Shown here: positions 7,705 to 16,290 of the stretch, in pieces
How positions within the stretch are numbered: the stretch's first letter is position 1
Layout: each line of letters opens with the position of its first letter
Source of the DNA: FEN-1279 sp964400285
GTDB taxonomy: Bacteria > Bacteroidota > Ignavibacteria > Tepidaquicellales > Tepidaquicellaceae
Length of the DNA stretch: 64,000 bases
NCBI GenBank assembly: GCA_964400285.1
Contig: CAYNTK010000001.1
Coordinates: 1 to 64,000, forward strand
Direction of reading: 5' to 3'
Position numbers and translations under genes: made by a program
Notes under the pieces: model-generated
What the model was told of the DNA's origin: nothing
Database searches by the model: none
Seen by the model: the letters and a program-made list of their open reading frames with translations, nothing else

Positions 7705-8987
7705 TTAAATTACTCGTGTTATTCATTTTTGCAGTTTTGTTATTCTCTAATGTTTCTTATTCTCAATCAATTCCTGGTGGAACTGGTAGATATGAAGCAT
7801 TAGGTTCAAATCCATTTATGCTCGACCCGGTTATGGATATCCACAGTAACCCGGCTTGGACAACCCAATACAAAAACTATGTATTCGGTGATATCGGTCG
7901 AGATGTAGTTGGAAATTATGAATTAACCAATCAATATGCTGGAATTAATTTTAAAGCAAACAAAGAAATTAATTTTGGTATGACTTTAAATAAAAGAGAT
8001 GATATGTGGGATGATTTCAATGCAGGATATGACCCAGCATATACAGCAGGTTCAAGAGGGGTAAACGCTCCAATCGTTCCTTTACAGTTATTGTTCGGTT
8101 ATGCAACTCCAAATTTTGCATTCGGTATTGCTCCGTATTATACCTCATGGTCAAAAGAAAATAGCTATGTAGCTGGATCAACATCTAACTGGATTAATAA
8201 ATACAGTGCAATGTCATTAGGTGCTAATCTTGGTATTATTTACAAAATGAATCAGGCAGAATGGTTTGAAGGTGCTGTAAAATTCAGAATGAATAGCTTT
8301 ACATTTGATAGTACAAATTCAATTTCTCCTGCAAGTTCATACAAATTAGAAAATGAAGGTGGTATGGAATTAGCAGTTGGTTTAAGAGGTTGGTTTATGG
8401 CTAATAAACCAAATAAAGTAGCTCTTGTTCCTTATCTTGGATTTGGAATTTACAGTTGGAATCCTAAAGTTACTGCAGCTCCTACAGCTTTCTCGAATAT
8501 TCTTCCAAAATATTCCCATATGAAATTAGACGGTGGTATCGGTGTTAATTTCCCAGTTCTTGAAAATGGAACATTAGCAACTGGTTTATCTTTCGGTTTC
8601 CATCAGTTCAAAAAAGAAGTTGCTGATTCAACTAATTTCGCAGGAACAAGTACAGAATTTGTATTACCCAAATTCAACGTTGGTTTGGAATGGAAATTTG
8701 TTGATTGGTTAAGTGGTAGACTTGGATATTCACGTTCATTTATAAATAAAAAATATGAAGAAACTACGAGTGGAACTGGTGCATATACATGGACTGGTAA
8801 ATATTCAGATGCTTCCAATTCTATCCAAACAATCAACTTAGGTATTGGATTACATTTCGACAGATTCAGTCTTGATGGAACAATCGGTGAAAGACTGTTA
8901 AAGAATGGTCCATTTGTAATTACTGGTAATAATGATAAAAATGATTTATACGGTGTAATTTCAGCTTCATATAACTTTAACAGATAA
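7695..8987 (+). CDS. Putative outer-membrane beta-barrel protein inserted in the spc operon
   Basis: The 430-residue product starts with a clear signal peptide (MKPFKLLVLFIFAVLLF, cleavage likely after NVSYSQS). The mature part alternates polar and aromatic residues, with many short strands ending in aromatic residues, as expected of an outer-membrane barrel. Its NPAW motif near the N-terminus is also seen in PorV/FadL-like barrels, but I cannot assign a family. AAAGGA at 7683-7688 is a good Shine-Dalgarno sequence, and a terminator follows. Its place between rpmD and rplO is highly unusual; coexpression with ribosomal proteins would imply an abundant porin-like protein. Confidence 0.8.
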   Translation: MKPFKLLVLFIFAVLLFSNVSYSQSIPGGTGRYEALGSNPFMLDPVMDIHSNPAWTTQYKNYVFGDIGRDVVGNYELTNQYAGINFKANKEINFGMTLNKRDDMWDDFNAGYDPAYTAGSRGVNAPIVPLQLLFGYATPNFAFGIAPYYTSWSKENSYVAGSTSNWINKYSAMSLGANLGIIYKMNQAEWFEGAVKFRMNSFTFDSTNSISPASSYKLENEGGMELAVGLRGWFMANKPNKVALVPYLGFGIYSWNPKVTAAPTAFSNILPKYSHMKLDGGIGVNFPVLENGTLATGLSFGFHQFKKEVADSTNFAGTSTEFVLPKFNVGLEWKFVDWLSGRLGYSRSFINKKYEETTSGTGAYTWTGKYSDASNSIQTINLGIGLHFDRFSLDGTIGERLLKNGPFVITGNNDKNDLYGVISASYNFNR

Positions 8988-9021
8988 GAAATTATTAACA
9001 TAAATAAGTAAATATTTTCAT

Positions 9022-9051
9022 AAGACCCCTTGCTTAAACAAGGGGTCTTTA
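9022..9051 (+). terminator. Rho-independent-type hairpin between the outer-membrane gene and rplO
   Basis: AAGACCCCTTG (9022-9032) pairs perfectly with CAAGGGGTCTT (9039-9049) around a 6-base loop, followed by a T-rich stretch. The rplO start is only 23 bases away, so either readthrough is substantial or rplO onward has another promoter. Confidence 0.8.
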
Positions 9052-9073
9052 TATGTTTTTAAAAAATAAATTA

Positions 9074-9532
9074 ATGGACATACTCAGCAATTTAAAATAC
9101 GCAGAAAGTTCAAGGAAAAGAAAAAAAAGAGTCGGTAGAGGACAGGGCTCCGGTTTTGGAGGAACATCAACAAGAGGGGAAAACGGAGCTAAATCCCGCT
9201 CGGGTTATAAAAACAGGGCATGGTTCGAAGGCGGTCAGATGCCGCTTCAACGCAGGGTGCCAAAATTTGGTTTTAAAAACATCAATAGAATTGAATTCAA
9301 TACTATTAATGTTGGTGATTTACAAAAATTAATTGACTCTGGGAAGTTAAAAGAAACAAGTTTAAATTTGGAATTTTTATTAAATAATAATTTCCTAAAA
9401 AATAAAAATAAACCATTAAAAATTTTAGGAAATGGAGATTTAAAATCTAAACTTGAAATTTCTGCTAATGCGTTCAGTAAAACGGCGATTGAGAAGATAG
9501 AGTCGGTGGGAGGGAAAGCCATAAAAATATGA
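9074..9532 (+). CDS. rplO: 50S ribosomal protein L15
   Basis: L15 is a late assembly protein bridging several 23S rRNA domains. I choose the ATG at 9074 (152 residues, beginning MDILSNLKYAE). The upstream in-frame ATG at 9053 lies against the terminator tail and would add a non-family extension. The basic GRGQGSGFGGTSTRG segment follows the RKRKKRVGRG core near residue 18. The stop codon overlaps the secY start. Confidence 0.95.
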   Translation: MDILSNLKYAESSRKRKKRVGRGQGSGFGGTSTRGENGAKSRSGYKNRAWFEGGQMPLQRRVPKFGFKNINRIEFNTINVGDLQKLIDSGKLKETSLNLEFLLNNNFLKNKNKPLKILGNGDLKSKLEISANAFSKTAIEKIESVGGKAIKI

Positions 9533-10863
9533 GCGGTTTCGTAGAGAATTTCAGAAACATTTTTAAGATTGAAGAGCTCCGTTCCAGAATTCTTTTTACT
9601 GTTGCAATTCTTATCGTTGTTAGAATCGGTGCTCACATTACACTTCCGGGAATAAACGCTTCTCTTCTTGCTGAAGCTGCCAAAAACCAAACTGCAAATA
9701 CATTATTCGGTTTATATGATTTATTTGTAGGTGGTGCTTTTAGCAAAGCAGCTATTTTTTCTGCTGGTATTATGCCTTATATTAGTGCATCTATCATAAT
9801 CCAGTTACTTGGTGCAGTTTTTCCTTATTTTCAAAAACTGCAAAAAGAGGGTGAAGACGGCAGAAAAAAAATTAACCAAATTACTCGTATGCTCACCATA
9901 CCCGTTGCAGCTATGCAAGCTTGGGGAATTAGCGTTCAATTAGCAAGTCGAAGGGCAGGTGAAATGCATATAATTAGCCCGGAAATCTCTCCGTTTGTTT
10001 TTACAATCTCGACTGTTGTTTGCTTAACTGCTGGAACCATTCTACTTATGTGGTTCGGTGAGCAGATAACTGAGAAAGGTATTGGAAATGGTATTTCTTT
10101 GATTATATTTATTGGTATTATTGACAGATTCCCATATTCGGTATTCGATGAAGTACAAATCATTGCCTCTGGTGTTAGAAATGTTTTAATCGAAGCAATT
10201 TATGTGGCTGGGTTTGTTTTAATTATCGCTGGAGTAATTGCTGTTACGGTTGCTACTCGAAAAATTCCTGTTCAATATGCAAAGAGGGTTATTGGTAGAA
10301 AAGTATTTGGTGGTGTTACACAATATATTCCAATGAAAGTTAATCAAGCTGGTGTTATGCCCTTGATTTTCGCACAATCTATTATGTTTGTCCCAAATAC
10401 TGTATTATCATTTTTCCCAAACAGTGAATTTATGCAATCGATTGCAAGGTATTTTAATTATGATAGTTTCTTTTACTCCTTTGTTTATGCTTTACTTATA
10501 ATATTCTTCACATATTTTTATACGGCTATAGCATTTAACCCGAAGGATGTTGCTGATAATATGAAAAAACAAGGAGGATTTATCCCCGGTGTTAGGCCAG
10601 GTAAACCTACTTCGGATTTTATTGATAATATTTTAACTAAAATTACTTTACCCGGCTCTATATTCCTTGCTATTATCGCTATTATTCCAACTTTCTTGGT
10701 AAAGATTGGTATAACTCAAGGTCTGGCACAGTTTTTCGGGGGAACAAGCCTTCTTATTGTTGTTGGGGTCGCACTCGACACTCTTCAGCAAGTTGAATCT
10801 CATTTATTGATGAGACATTACGATGGATTTATGAAAGGTACTAAATTAAAATCCAGAAGATAA
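9529..10863 (+). CDS. secY: Protein translocase subunit SecY
   Basis: SecY is the pore of the general protein translocon in the inner membrane. The 444-residue protein has ten predicted hydrophobic segments and the conserved plug and cytoplasmic loop regions, including GEQITEKGIGNGISLIIF near residue 183 and the C-terminal RHYDGFM segment. The ATG overlaps the rplO TGA by 4 bases, so coupling is likely. It would serve the many signal-peptide proteins encoded in this window. Confidence 0.98.
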   Translation: MSGFVENFRNIFKIEELRSRILFTVAILIVVRIGAHITLPGINASLLAEAAKNQTANTLFGLYDLFVGGAFSKAAIFSAGIMPYISASIIIQLLGAVFPYFQKLQKEGEDGRKKINQITRMLTIPVAAMQAWGISVQLASRRAGEMHIISPEISPFVFTISTVVCLTAGTILLMWFGEQITEKGIGNGISLIIFIGIIDRFPYSVFDEVQIIASGVRNVLIEAIYVAGFVLIIAGVIAVTVATRKIPVQYAKRVIGRKVFGGVTQYIPMKVNQAGVMPLIFAQSIMFVPNTVLSFFPNSEFMQSIARYFNYDSFFYSFVYALLIIFFTYFYTAIAFNPKDVADNMKKQGGFIPGVRPGKPTSDFIDNILTKITLPGSIFLAIIAIIPTFLVKIGITQGLAQFFGGTSLLIVVGVALDTLQQVESHLLMRHYDGFMKGTKLKSRR

Positions 10864-10870
10864 GTTTTTA

Positions 10871-11635
10871 ATGTCACTAATAAAAAGTGCTCAGGAAATT
10901 GATTTAATCAGAGCAAGTTGTAAAATTGTTGCTAATGTTCTTACATATATTCGCGATTTTATTAAAGAGGGAATTTCGACTTTTGAAATCGATGAACTAA
11001 TTGAAAAATTCATTTTAGATAGTGGTGGATATCCTGCTTTTAAAGGTTATGGTGATAAAAAAAATAAATTCCCTGCAAGTTGTTGCATCTCGATTAATGA
11101 AGAAGTAGTTCACGGTATTCCAAGTGAAAGAAAATTAAAAGATGGAGATATAGTATCAATTGATGTTGGTGTTCTTAAAGATGGTTACTATGGAGATGCA
11201 GCTTACACTTTTGAAGTCGGGGATGTCTCCGATAAAAAGAAAAGACTATTACGAATTACGAAAGAATCCCTTTATAGAGGTATTTCACAAGCTCGAGACG
11301 GTAATATGCTAAACGATATTGCATCTGCCATTCAGGATTTTGTTGAGGGCTCGGGTTATGGTGTAGTTAGAGATTTATGTGGTCATGGTATCGGTAATAA
11401 ATTACACGAAGAACCAGCTGTATTAAATTATTATAATTCTAAAAACAAGTTTAAACTTGTTAAGGGTATGACTATAGCAATCGAACCGATGATTAATTAT
11501 GGAACTTATGCTATTAAAACCTTAAAAGATGGTTGGACAACGGTTACTAAAGATTCTGAACCATCGGCTCATTTTGAACATACAATCTTGATTACCGATG
11601 GTGAACCTGAAATCTTGACTAAATCTTTTTATTAA
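10871..11635 (+). CDS. map: Methionine aminopeptidase, type I
   Basis: The enzyme removes the initiator methionine from nascent proteins. The 254-residue product keeps the active-site set: H81 in VVHGIP, D98 and D109 as metal ligands, a further histidine in GHGIG near 173, and glutamates in IEPM and FEHT. The lack of an N-terminal extension makes it type Ia. It follows secY by 7 bases; adk, often found here in other bacteria, is absent. Confidence 0.97.
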   Translation: MSLIKSAQEIDLIRASCKIVANVLTYIRDFIKEGISTFEIDELIEKFILDSGGYPAFKGYGDKKNKFPASCCISINEEVVHGIPSERKLKDGDIVSIDVGVLKDGYYGDAAYTFEVGDVSDKKKRLLRITKESLYRGISQARDGNMLNDIASAIQDFVEGSGYGVVRDLCGHGIGNKLHEEPAVLNYYNSKNKFKLVKGMTIAIEPMINYGTYAIKTLKDGWTTVTKDSEPSAHFEHTILITDGEPEILTKSFY

Positions 11636-11656
11636 TAAAATAAAAATTTTTTAATT

Positions 11657-11875
11657 TTGGTAAAACAAGATTCAATTGTAGTTGATGGTATTATTACGGA
11701 AATTCTTCCTAATACTTCTTTTAAAGTCAAACTCGAAAACGGGCACGAAATACTGGCTCACATTTCGGGTAAAATGAGAATGAACTACATTAGAATTTTA
11801 CAGGGCGATAAAGTTACCGTTGAGTTATCTCCATATGACTTAACTAAAGGAAGAATAACTTATAGATATAAATAA
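11657..11875 (+). CDS. infA: Translation initiation factor IF-1
   Basis: IF-1 is a single OB-fold protein that occupies the A site during initiation. The 72-residue length is exactly typical. The sequence MVKQDSIVVDGIITEILPN and the C-terminal GRITYRYK are diagnostic. The start is TTG at 11657, without a clear Shine-Dalgarno sequence; no ATG exists upstream in frame. Confidence 0.96.
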   Translation: MVKQDSIVVDGIITEILPNTSFKVKLENGHEILAHISGKMRMNYIRILQGDKVTVELSPYDLTKGRITYRYK

Positions 11876-11900
11876 TAAGTAAATTTTAAATTAAGAAATT

Positions 11901-12014
11901 ATGAAAGTAAGAAGTTCGGTTAAAAAAATGTGTGATAAATGCAAAATAATTAAACGTAAAGGTGTAGTTAGAGTTATTTGCGTTAATCCTAAACACAAAC
12001 AAAGACAAGGTTAA
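11901..12014 (+). CDS. rpmJ: 50S ribosomal protein L36 (zinc-binding type)
   Basis: The 37-residue protein begins MKVRSSVKKMCDKCK and ends NPKHKQRQG. The ligand set C11, C14, C27 and H32 is the standard L36 zinc ribbon. It sits between infA and rpsM, the universal place for this gene. Confidence 0.96.
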   Translation: MKVRSSVKKMCDKCKIIKRKGVVRVICVNPKHKQRQG

Positions 12015-12033
12015 ATATTTGTAAAGTTGTTTC

Positions 12034-12054
12034 ATTATCATTCTGTTTGATAAT
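12034..12054 (+). promoter_or_regulatory. Small hairpin upstream of rpsM
   Basis: ATTATCA (12034-12040) pairs with TGATAAT (12048-12054) around a 7-base loop in the 82-base gap between rpmJ and rpsM. In E. coli, S4 represses the alpha operon by binding a structured leader just before rpsM. This stem is far simpler, so a regulatory role is only a possibility. Confidence 0.2.
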
Positions 12055-12096
12055 ATGACATTTTAATTTAAAAAGATAAATCAGGAGAAATAAAAA

Positions 12097-12480
12097 TTGG
12101 CAAGAATTGCTGGAATAGATTTACCGAGAAATAAAAGAATCGTTATCGGGCTTACATCCATTTTTGGTATTGGAGTGTCAACTTCTAAAAAGATTCTTGG
12201 AAAACTCGGTATTAATGAAGACACTAAAGTATCGCAACTGACCGATGAACAGGTTAATCAGATTAGAAATGCTATCAGTTCTGAAATAAAAGTTGAAGGT
12301 GCATTGAAATCCGAAGTGCAAATGAATATAAAAAGATTAATGGATATCGGAACTTATCGCGGGAAAAGGCATCGTAGAGGATTACCTGTCCGAGGACAAA
12401 GAACACGAACCAATGCAAGAACTCGTAAAGGTAAGAGGAAAACAGTTGCAGGTAAAAAGAAAGCAACGGCTAAGAAATAA
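12097..12480 (+). CDS. rpsM: 30S ribosomal protein S13
   Basis: S13 contacts tRNA in the P site and bridges to the large subunit. The 127-residue product reads MARIAGIDLPRNKR from a TTG at 12097. The site CAGGAG at 12082-12087 supports this start. The conserved GTYRGKRHRRGLPVRGQRT segment lies near residues 87-105, and the tail is lysine-rich. Confidence 0.97.
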   Translation: MARIAGIDLPRNKRIVIGLTSIFGIGVSTSKKILGKLGINEDTKVSQLTDEQVNQIRNAISSEIKVEGALKSEVQMNIKRLMDIGTYRGKRHRRGLPVRGQRTRTNARTRKGKRKTVAGKKKATAKK

Positions 12481-12523
12481 TTAGAAAATAGAATTTTTAA
12501 TTAACATTTAAAATTAAAATAGT

Positions 12524-12910
12524 TTGGCAAAGACTTACAAAAAAGCAAAAAAGAAAATTCAAGTAGAAGCTAATGGAGTAGCACATATAAAAGCTACTTT
12601 TAATAATGTAATAGTTACGTTAACCGATGTTTATGGTAATACTATCTCTTGGGCATCATCTGGTAAAATGGGTTTTAAAGGGTCAAAAAAGAATACTCCT
12701 TTTGCAGCTCAAATGACTGCTGAAGCTGCTGCAAAAGAAGCAATCGATGCAGGTTTGAAAAAAGTCGAGGTTTTGATTAAAGGAGTTGGCTCTGGTCGTG
12801 ATGCTGCCGTTAGAGCTCTAAATACCACAGGTCTTGAAATTACATCTATTAAAGATATTACGCCATTACCTCATAATGGTTGCAGACCTCCTAAAAGAAG
12901 AAGAGTTTAA
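12524..12910 (+). CDS. rpsK: 30S ribosomal protein S11
   Basis: S11 lines the mRNA exit region of the platform. The 128-residue protein starts at a TTG (12524) giving MAKTYKKAKKK, and ends with the conserved PLPHNGCRPPKRRRV. GVGSGRDAAVRAL near residue 88 is diagnostic. No Shine-Dalgarno sequence was seen. Confidence 0.97.
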   Translation: MAKTYKKAKKKIQVEANGVAHIKATFNNVIVTLTDVYGNTISWASSGKMGFKGSKKNTPFAAQMTAEAAAKEAIDAGLKKVEVLIKGVGSGRDAAVRALNTTGLEITSIKDITPLPHNGCRPPKRRRV

Positions 12911-12954
12911 ATTTTTTATTAAATATTTTAAGGAAAAAATAACAAAACAATTAA

Positions 12955-13584
12955 ATGGCAAGATATACAGACGCAAATTGCAAACTTTGCAGAAGAGAAA
13001 GACAAAAGTTGTTCTTAAAAGGAACGAAATGCTATACTGATAAGTGTCCTATCGAATCGAGAAATTATCCACCAGGTCAGCACGGATTATCCAGAAGGTC
13101 GAGAATTAGTGATTATTCACTGCAGTTAAGGGAAAAACAAAAAATACGTAAAACCTATGGCTTACTTGAAAAGCAATTTAGAAGTTACTTTGAAGCCGCT
13201 TCAAAGAAAAAAGGTATTACAGGTGAAAATCTTGTCAAGTTACTTGAAAGCAGATTTGATAATACATTATATAGATTAGGTCTGGCTTCTTCGAGAAAAG
13301 CGGCAAGACAATTAATTACTCATCGCCATCTTACAATAAACGGAAAAATTGTAAATATTCCTTCTTATATTTTAAAATCTGGTGATGTTATTCAAGTTAG
13401 AGAAAAAAGCAAAAAACTTCCTGCTTTTCACGAAGCTATGAAAAGAATGAAAGAAAATATGCTCGTCTCTTGGTTAAATTTAGATAAAGCTAATATGTCT
13501 GGCACTTTCTTACATAGCCCTGAAAGAGCTGAAGTTCCGTTTATTGGTAACGAACAACTGGTTGTTGAACTTTATTCAAAATAG
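12955..13584 (+). CDS. rpsD: 30S ribosomal protein S4 (zinc-binding type)
   Basis: S4 starts 16S rRNA assembly and often autoregulates its operon. The 209-residue product has an N-terminal cysteine set (C9, C12, C26 and C31) typical of the zinc form, GQHG near residue 44, and the S4 RNA-binding domain (ESRFDNTLYRLGLASSRKAA, about residues 99-118). It lies between rpsK and rpoA, in standard order. Confidence 0.97.
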   Translation: MARYTDANCKLCRRERQKLFLKGTKCYTDKCPIESRNYPPGQHGLSRRSRISDYSLQLREKQKIRKTYGLLEKQFRSYFEAASKKKGITGENLVKLLESRFDNTLYRLGLASSRKAARQLITHRHLTINGKIVNIPSYILKSGDVIQVREKSKKLPAFHEAMKRMKENMLVSWLNLDKANMSGTFLHSPERAEVPFIGNEQLVVELYSK

Positions 13585-13611
13585 TATTTTAAATTTAAAT
13601 TTATAAAAATA

Positions 13612-14604
13612 ATGAAGATAAATCATTTACAAATACCCGAAAAAGTTGTAAAAGAAGAATCTACTTATACAAGCACTTACGGGAAATTTATAATTCAACC
13701 ACTCGAAAGAGGATATGGGGTTACTCTTGGAAATTCTCTCAGACGTGTATTGATTTCATCTCTGCCGGGAACTGCCATAGTTGCAATTAAGGTAAATGAT
13801 ATACAACACGAATTCACTACGATTAAAGGTGTAGTCGAAGACTTATCAGAAATCATTTTAAATCTGAAAGAAGTCAGATTTAAAGATATTACTAATAAAT
13901 CCAGCAAAATTGAATTTAAAGTAAATGGTCCTGGTGTTTTTACTGCTAAAGATATTCAAAATGCTACTGCTGATTTTGAAATTATGAATCCTGGCTTGCA
14001 TATTGCTACTCTTAATAAAGATGCTCATTTGAATATTGAATTAAGAATTGGCAATGGTATTGGTTATGTTCCTTCTGAAGAAAATAAAAAGTATGAATTC
14101 CCAATTGGATTTATTCCTGTAGATTCTATATTTTCTCCGGTTACTAAAGTTAATTACACAATCGAAAATACTCGCGTTGGACAAAAAACCGATTATGAAA
14201 AATTAATACTGGAAATTAACACTAACGGTACTATTGACCCCGAAGAAGCTATTATTATTGCTGGAAGAATTTTGAAAGAACACATTCAATTAATCTTAGA
14301 TTTAAGACCTGAACTCGAAGAGAAAAATGTTGAAACTGACGAAAAAGACGAACAATTTGAAATGATTAAAAAGATTTTATTAACTCCAGTCGATGAACTC
14401 GATTTATCTGTTAGGTCACAAAACTGTTTGAGGTCTGCTGAAATCAAAACCATTTCCGATTTGGTTAGTAAAAACGAATCTGAAATGTTACACTTCAGAA
14501 ATTTTGGTAGAAAATCTTTAGCAGAATTGACTGAGTTAATTGAAGATTTTGGATTATCGTTTGGAATGGATGTCAGCAAGTATTTGAACGATGAAAAAGA
14601 ATAA
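13612..14604 (+). CDS. rpoA: DNA-directed RNA polymerase subunit alpha
   Basis: Alpha forms the dimer that nucleates RNA polymerase assembly, and its C-terminal domain contacts UP elements and activators. The 330-residue length is normal. The N-terminal domain has PLERGYGVTLGNSLRRVLLS-like residues near 31-50. The C-terminal domain includes DLSVRSQNCLRSAEIKTISD near residues 264-283 and NFGRKSLAEL near 301. rplQ follows after 27 bases. Confidence 0.98.
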   Translation: MKINHLQIPEKVVKEESTYTSTYGKFIIQPLERGYGVTLGNSLRRVLISSLPGTAIVAIKVNDIQHEFTTIKGVVEDLSEIILNLKEVRFKDITNKSSKIEFKVNGPGVFTAKDIQNATADFEIMNPGLHIATLNKDAHLNIELRIGNGIGYVPSEENKKYEFPIGFIPVDSIFSPVTKVNYTIENTRVGQKTDYEKLILEINTNGTIDPEEAIIIAGRILKEHIQLILDLRPELEEKNVETDEKDEQFEMIKKILLTPVDELDLSVRSQNCLRSAEIKTISDLVSKNESEMLHFRNFGRKSLAELTELIEDFGLSFGMDVSKYLNDEKE

Positions 14605-14631
14605 TTATTATACAACTTTAAACTATTTGAT

Positions 14632-15282
14632 ATGGAGCATAGAAAAAAAGGCAGAAAATTAAAAAGAACAGCAAGTCATAGAAAAGCTTTACTTTCTAAT
14701 TTAGCTATTTCTTTAATCAAACATAAAAGAATAAAAACCACTTTAGCTAAAGCAAAAGAGTTACGAACTTTTATCGAACCGTATATTACAAAAGCGAAAA
14801 AAGCAATCAAATTAAAAGGTAAACAAGCTCCTAAAGCATTGCATTTAAGGAGAATTACCGCAAGTATTATTAAAGATAAAGAAGCAATACAGATTTTATT
14901 TGATGAAATTGCTAAAAAGGTTGCTTCCAGACAAGGTGGTTATACAAGAATTTTGCGAACCGGCTTTAGGTCGGGTGATGGTGCATCTGAAGCAATTGTA
15001 GAATTCGTTGACTATAGTATAATTAAAGAAAAAGAAAAAGCTGCAAAGAAAAAAGCAGAAATTAAAGGAAAAGGTAAAGAGAAAGAAGTAAAGGAAGAAA
15101 TTGAGGAAGAAGTTAAAGAAGAAGTCAAAGATGAAAAATCCAAAAAAGAAACTAAAGAAAAAAAAGAAGTAAAACAAAAAACTAAAAAAACTGCTTCTAC
15201 TAAAGAAAAAGAAGAAAAACCTCGAAAAACAACAAAAGTAAAAAAAGAAACCAAATCTAAAAAAGACAAAAAAGAAGAGTAA
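14632..15282 (+). CDS. rplQ: 50S ribosomal protein L17 with long K/E-rich C-terminal extension
   Basis: Residues 1-125 form a normal L17 (MEHRKKGRKLKRTASHRKALLSNL-type start, GGYTRILRTGFRSGDGASEAIVEFVD end). The last 90 or so residues are almost only K, E, T and S, likely disordered or helical. The family is usually about 120 residues, and longer acidic/basic tails occur in Bacteroidota. It closes the operon and is followed by a strong terminator. The tail recalls the lysine-rich N-terminus of L5 in the same operon. Confidence 0.96.
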   Translation: MEHRKKGRKLKRTASHRKALLSNLAISLIKHKRIKTTLAKAKELRTFIEPYITKAKKAIKLKGKQAPKALHLRRITASIIKDKEAIQILFDEIAKKVASRQGGYTRILRTGFRSGDGASEAIVEFVDYSIIKEKEKAAKKKAEIKGKGKEKEVKEEIEEEVKEEVKDEKSKKETKEKKEVKQKTKKTASTKEKEEKPRKTTKVKKETKSKKDKKEE

Positions 15283-15304
15283 TAAATTTTTAATAATAAA
15301 AATT

Positions 15305-15341
15305 AAAGCTTCATAAAATACTTTTATGAAGCTTTTTTTTT
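15305..15341 (+). terminator. Terminator of the ribosomal protein operon
   Basis: AAAGCTTCATAAAA (15305-15318) pairs perfectly with TTTTATGAAGCTTT (15322-15335) around a 3-base loop, followed by a run of T. It lies 22 bases after the rplQ stop. Confidence 0.9.
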
Positions 15342-15650
15342 ACACAGCTATCCAAAGTAAAAAATTGAATTCAGACAAACATTTGTTTAAAACACAACTT
15401 GAAAAGGTTTGTATTATAATTTCTATATTTTTATAGCAAACCTAATTGGACAGATGTATTTTTTTTATTAGTTTCTTAAAAATTATTACATTTTATTTTT
15501 TATAATAAATTGTTATTTTTGATACAAGTATAAAGTATATACTTTGTTAATAATATAATTAAATTAATCCTTAACTTTTAAAAATGTGAAAAAATATTAT
15601 TAAACCTATAATTAAAAGTTGGGGATTTTTTATATAATAAAAACAAAACA
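15342..15650. other. Gene-free AT-rich interval before engB
   Basis: No frame, RNA or repeat of note was found in these 309 bases. TATTTTTG at 15514-15521 fits the Bacteroidota -7 element, but no TTG lies at the right distance, so the engB promoter cannot be placed with confidence. Confidence 0.4.
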
Positions 15651-16256
15651 ATGAAAATTATTTCTGCAGAGTTTATAAACAGTATATACGATTTAAGAAC
15701 GCTACCTAAAACAGTTCTATCAGAATTTGTTTTTGTCGGTCGCTCTAATGTTGGTAAGTCATCTCTAATTAATAAAATTTGTAATAAAAAAAATTTAGCT
15801 AAAATTGGCTCCGTTCCCGGTAAAACAAGGCAGTTGAATTATTTCTTAATTAATGAAGAGTTTTATCTTGTTGACCTTCCAGGTTATGGTTATGCAAAAG
15901 TCCCCGAACAAATTAGAGCTGGGTGGAGAAAATTAGTAGAAGAATATATTAGCGAAAGACAAAATGTCAATATGGTATTTGTTTTAATCGATGCAAGACA
16001 CGAACCAACCTATCTCGATGAATTGATGGTTAGCTGGCTTGAATATTATGAAATTCCTTATTGTATTGTTCTTACTAAAGCAGATAAAATTTCTAAAAAT
16101 AAAATGGATAAGCAAATATACAGGTCTTCTAAAATAGTTAATAATGATGATTTGTGTATTGATTATATTCCTTTCTCGATTATAACAGGAGAGGGAAAAA
16201 CTGAGATTCTGAATCTTATTCAGAATGCACTTGAAAATCCCAGAAAAAAAGAATAA
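15651..16256 (+). CDS. engB: Ribosome biogenesis GTPase EngB (YsxC/YihA family)
   Basis: EngB assists late assembly of the large ribosomal subunit. The 201-residue product shows all GTPase motifs: GRSNVGKS at 30-37 (G1), PGKTRQLNYF (G2), DLPGYGYA (G3) and TKADK (G4). Length and the circularly unpermuted order fit EngB rather than Era or Der. It is the first gene after the ribosomal operon terminator, so it is probably transcribed separately. Confidence 0.96.
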   Translation: MKIISAEFINSIYDLRTLPKTVLSEFVFVGRSNVGKSSLINKICNKKNLAKIGSVPGKTRQLNYFLINEEFYLVDLPGYGYAKVPEQIRAGWRKLVEEYISERQNVNMVFVLIDARHEPTYLDELMVSWLEYYEIPYCIVLTKADKISKNKMDKQIYRSSKIVNNDDLCIDYIPFSIITGEGKTEILNLIQNALENPRKKE

Positions 16257-16290
16257 TTATTAATTCAATTCTAAACTTTTTTATTTATTT

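Noticed and set aside
9053..9073. ATG at 9053 as the rplO start
   Set aside because: It lies in the tail of the preceding terminator and gives a non-family extension; ATG 9074 matches L15.
14896..15269. Phenylalanine-rich minus-strand frames opposite the rplQ tail
   Set aside because: They are the antisense of the lysine/glutamate-rich codons of L17 and have no start or context of their own.
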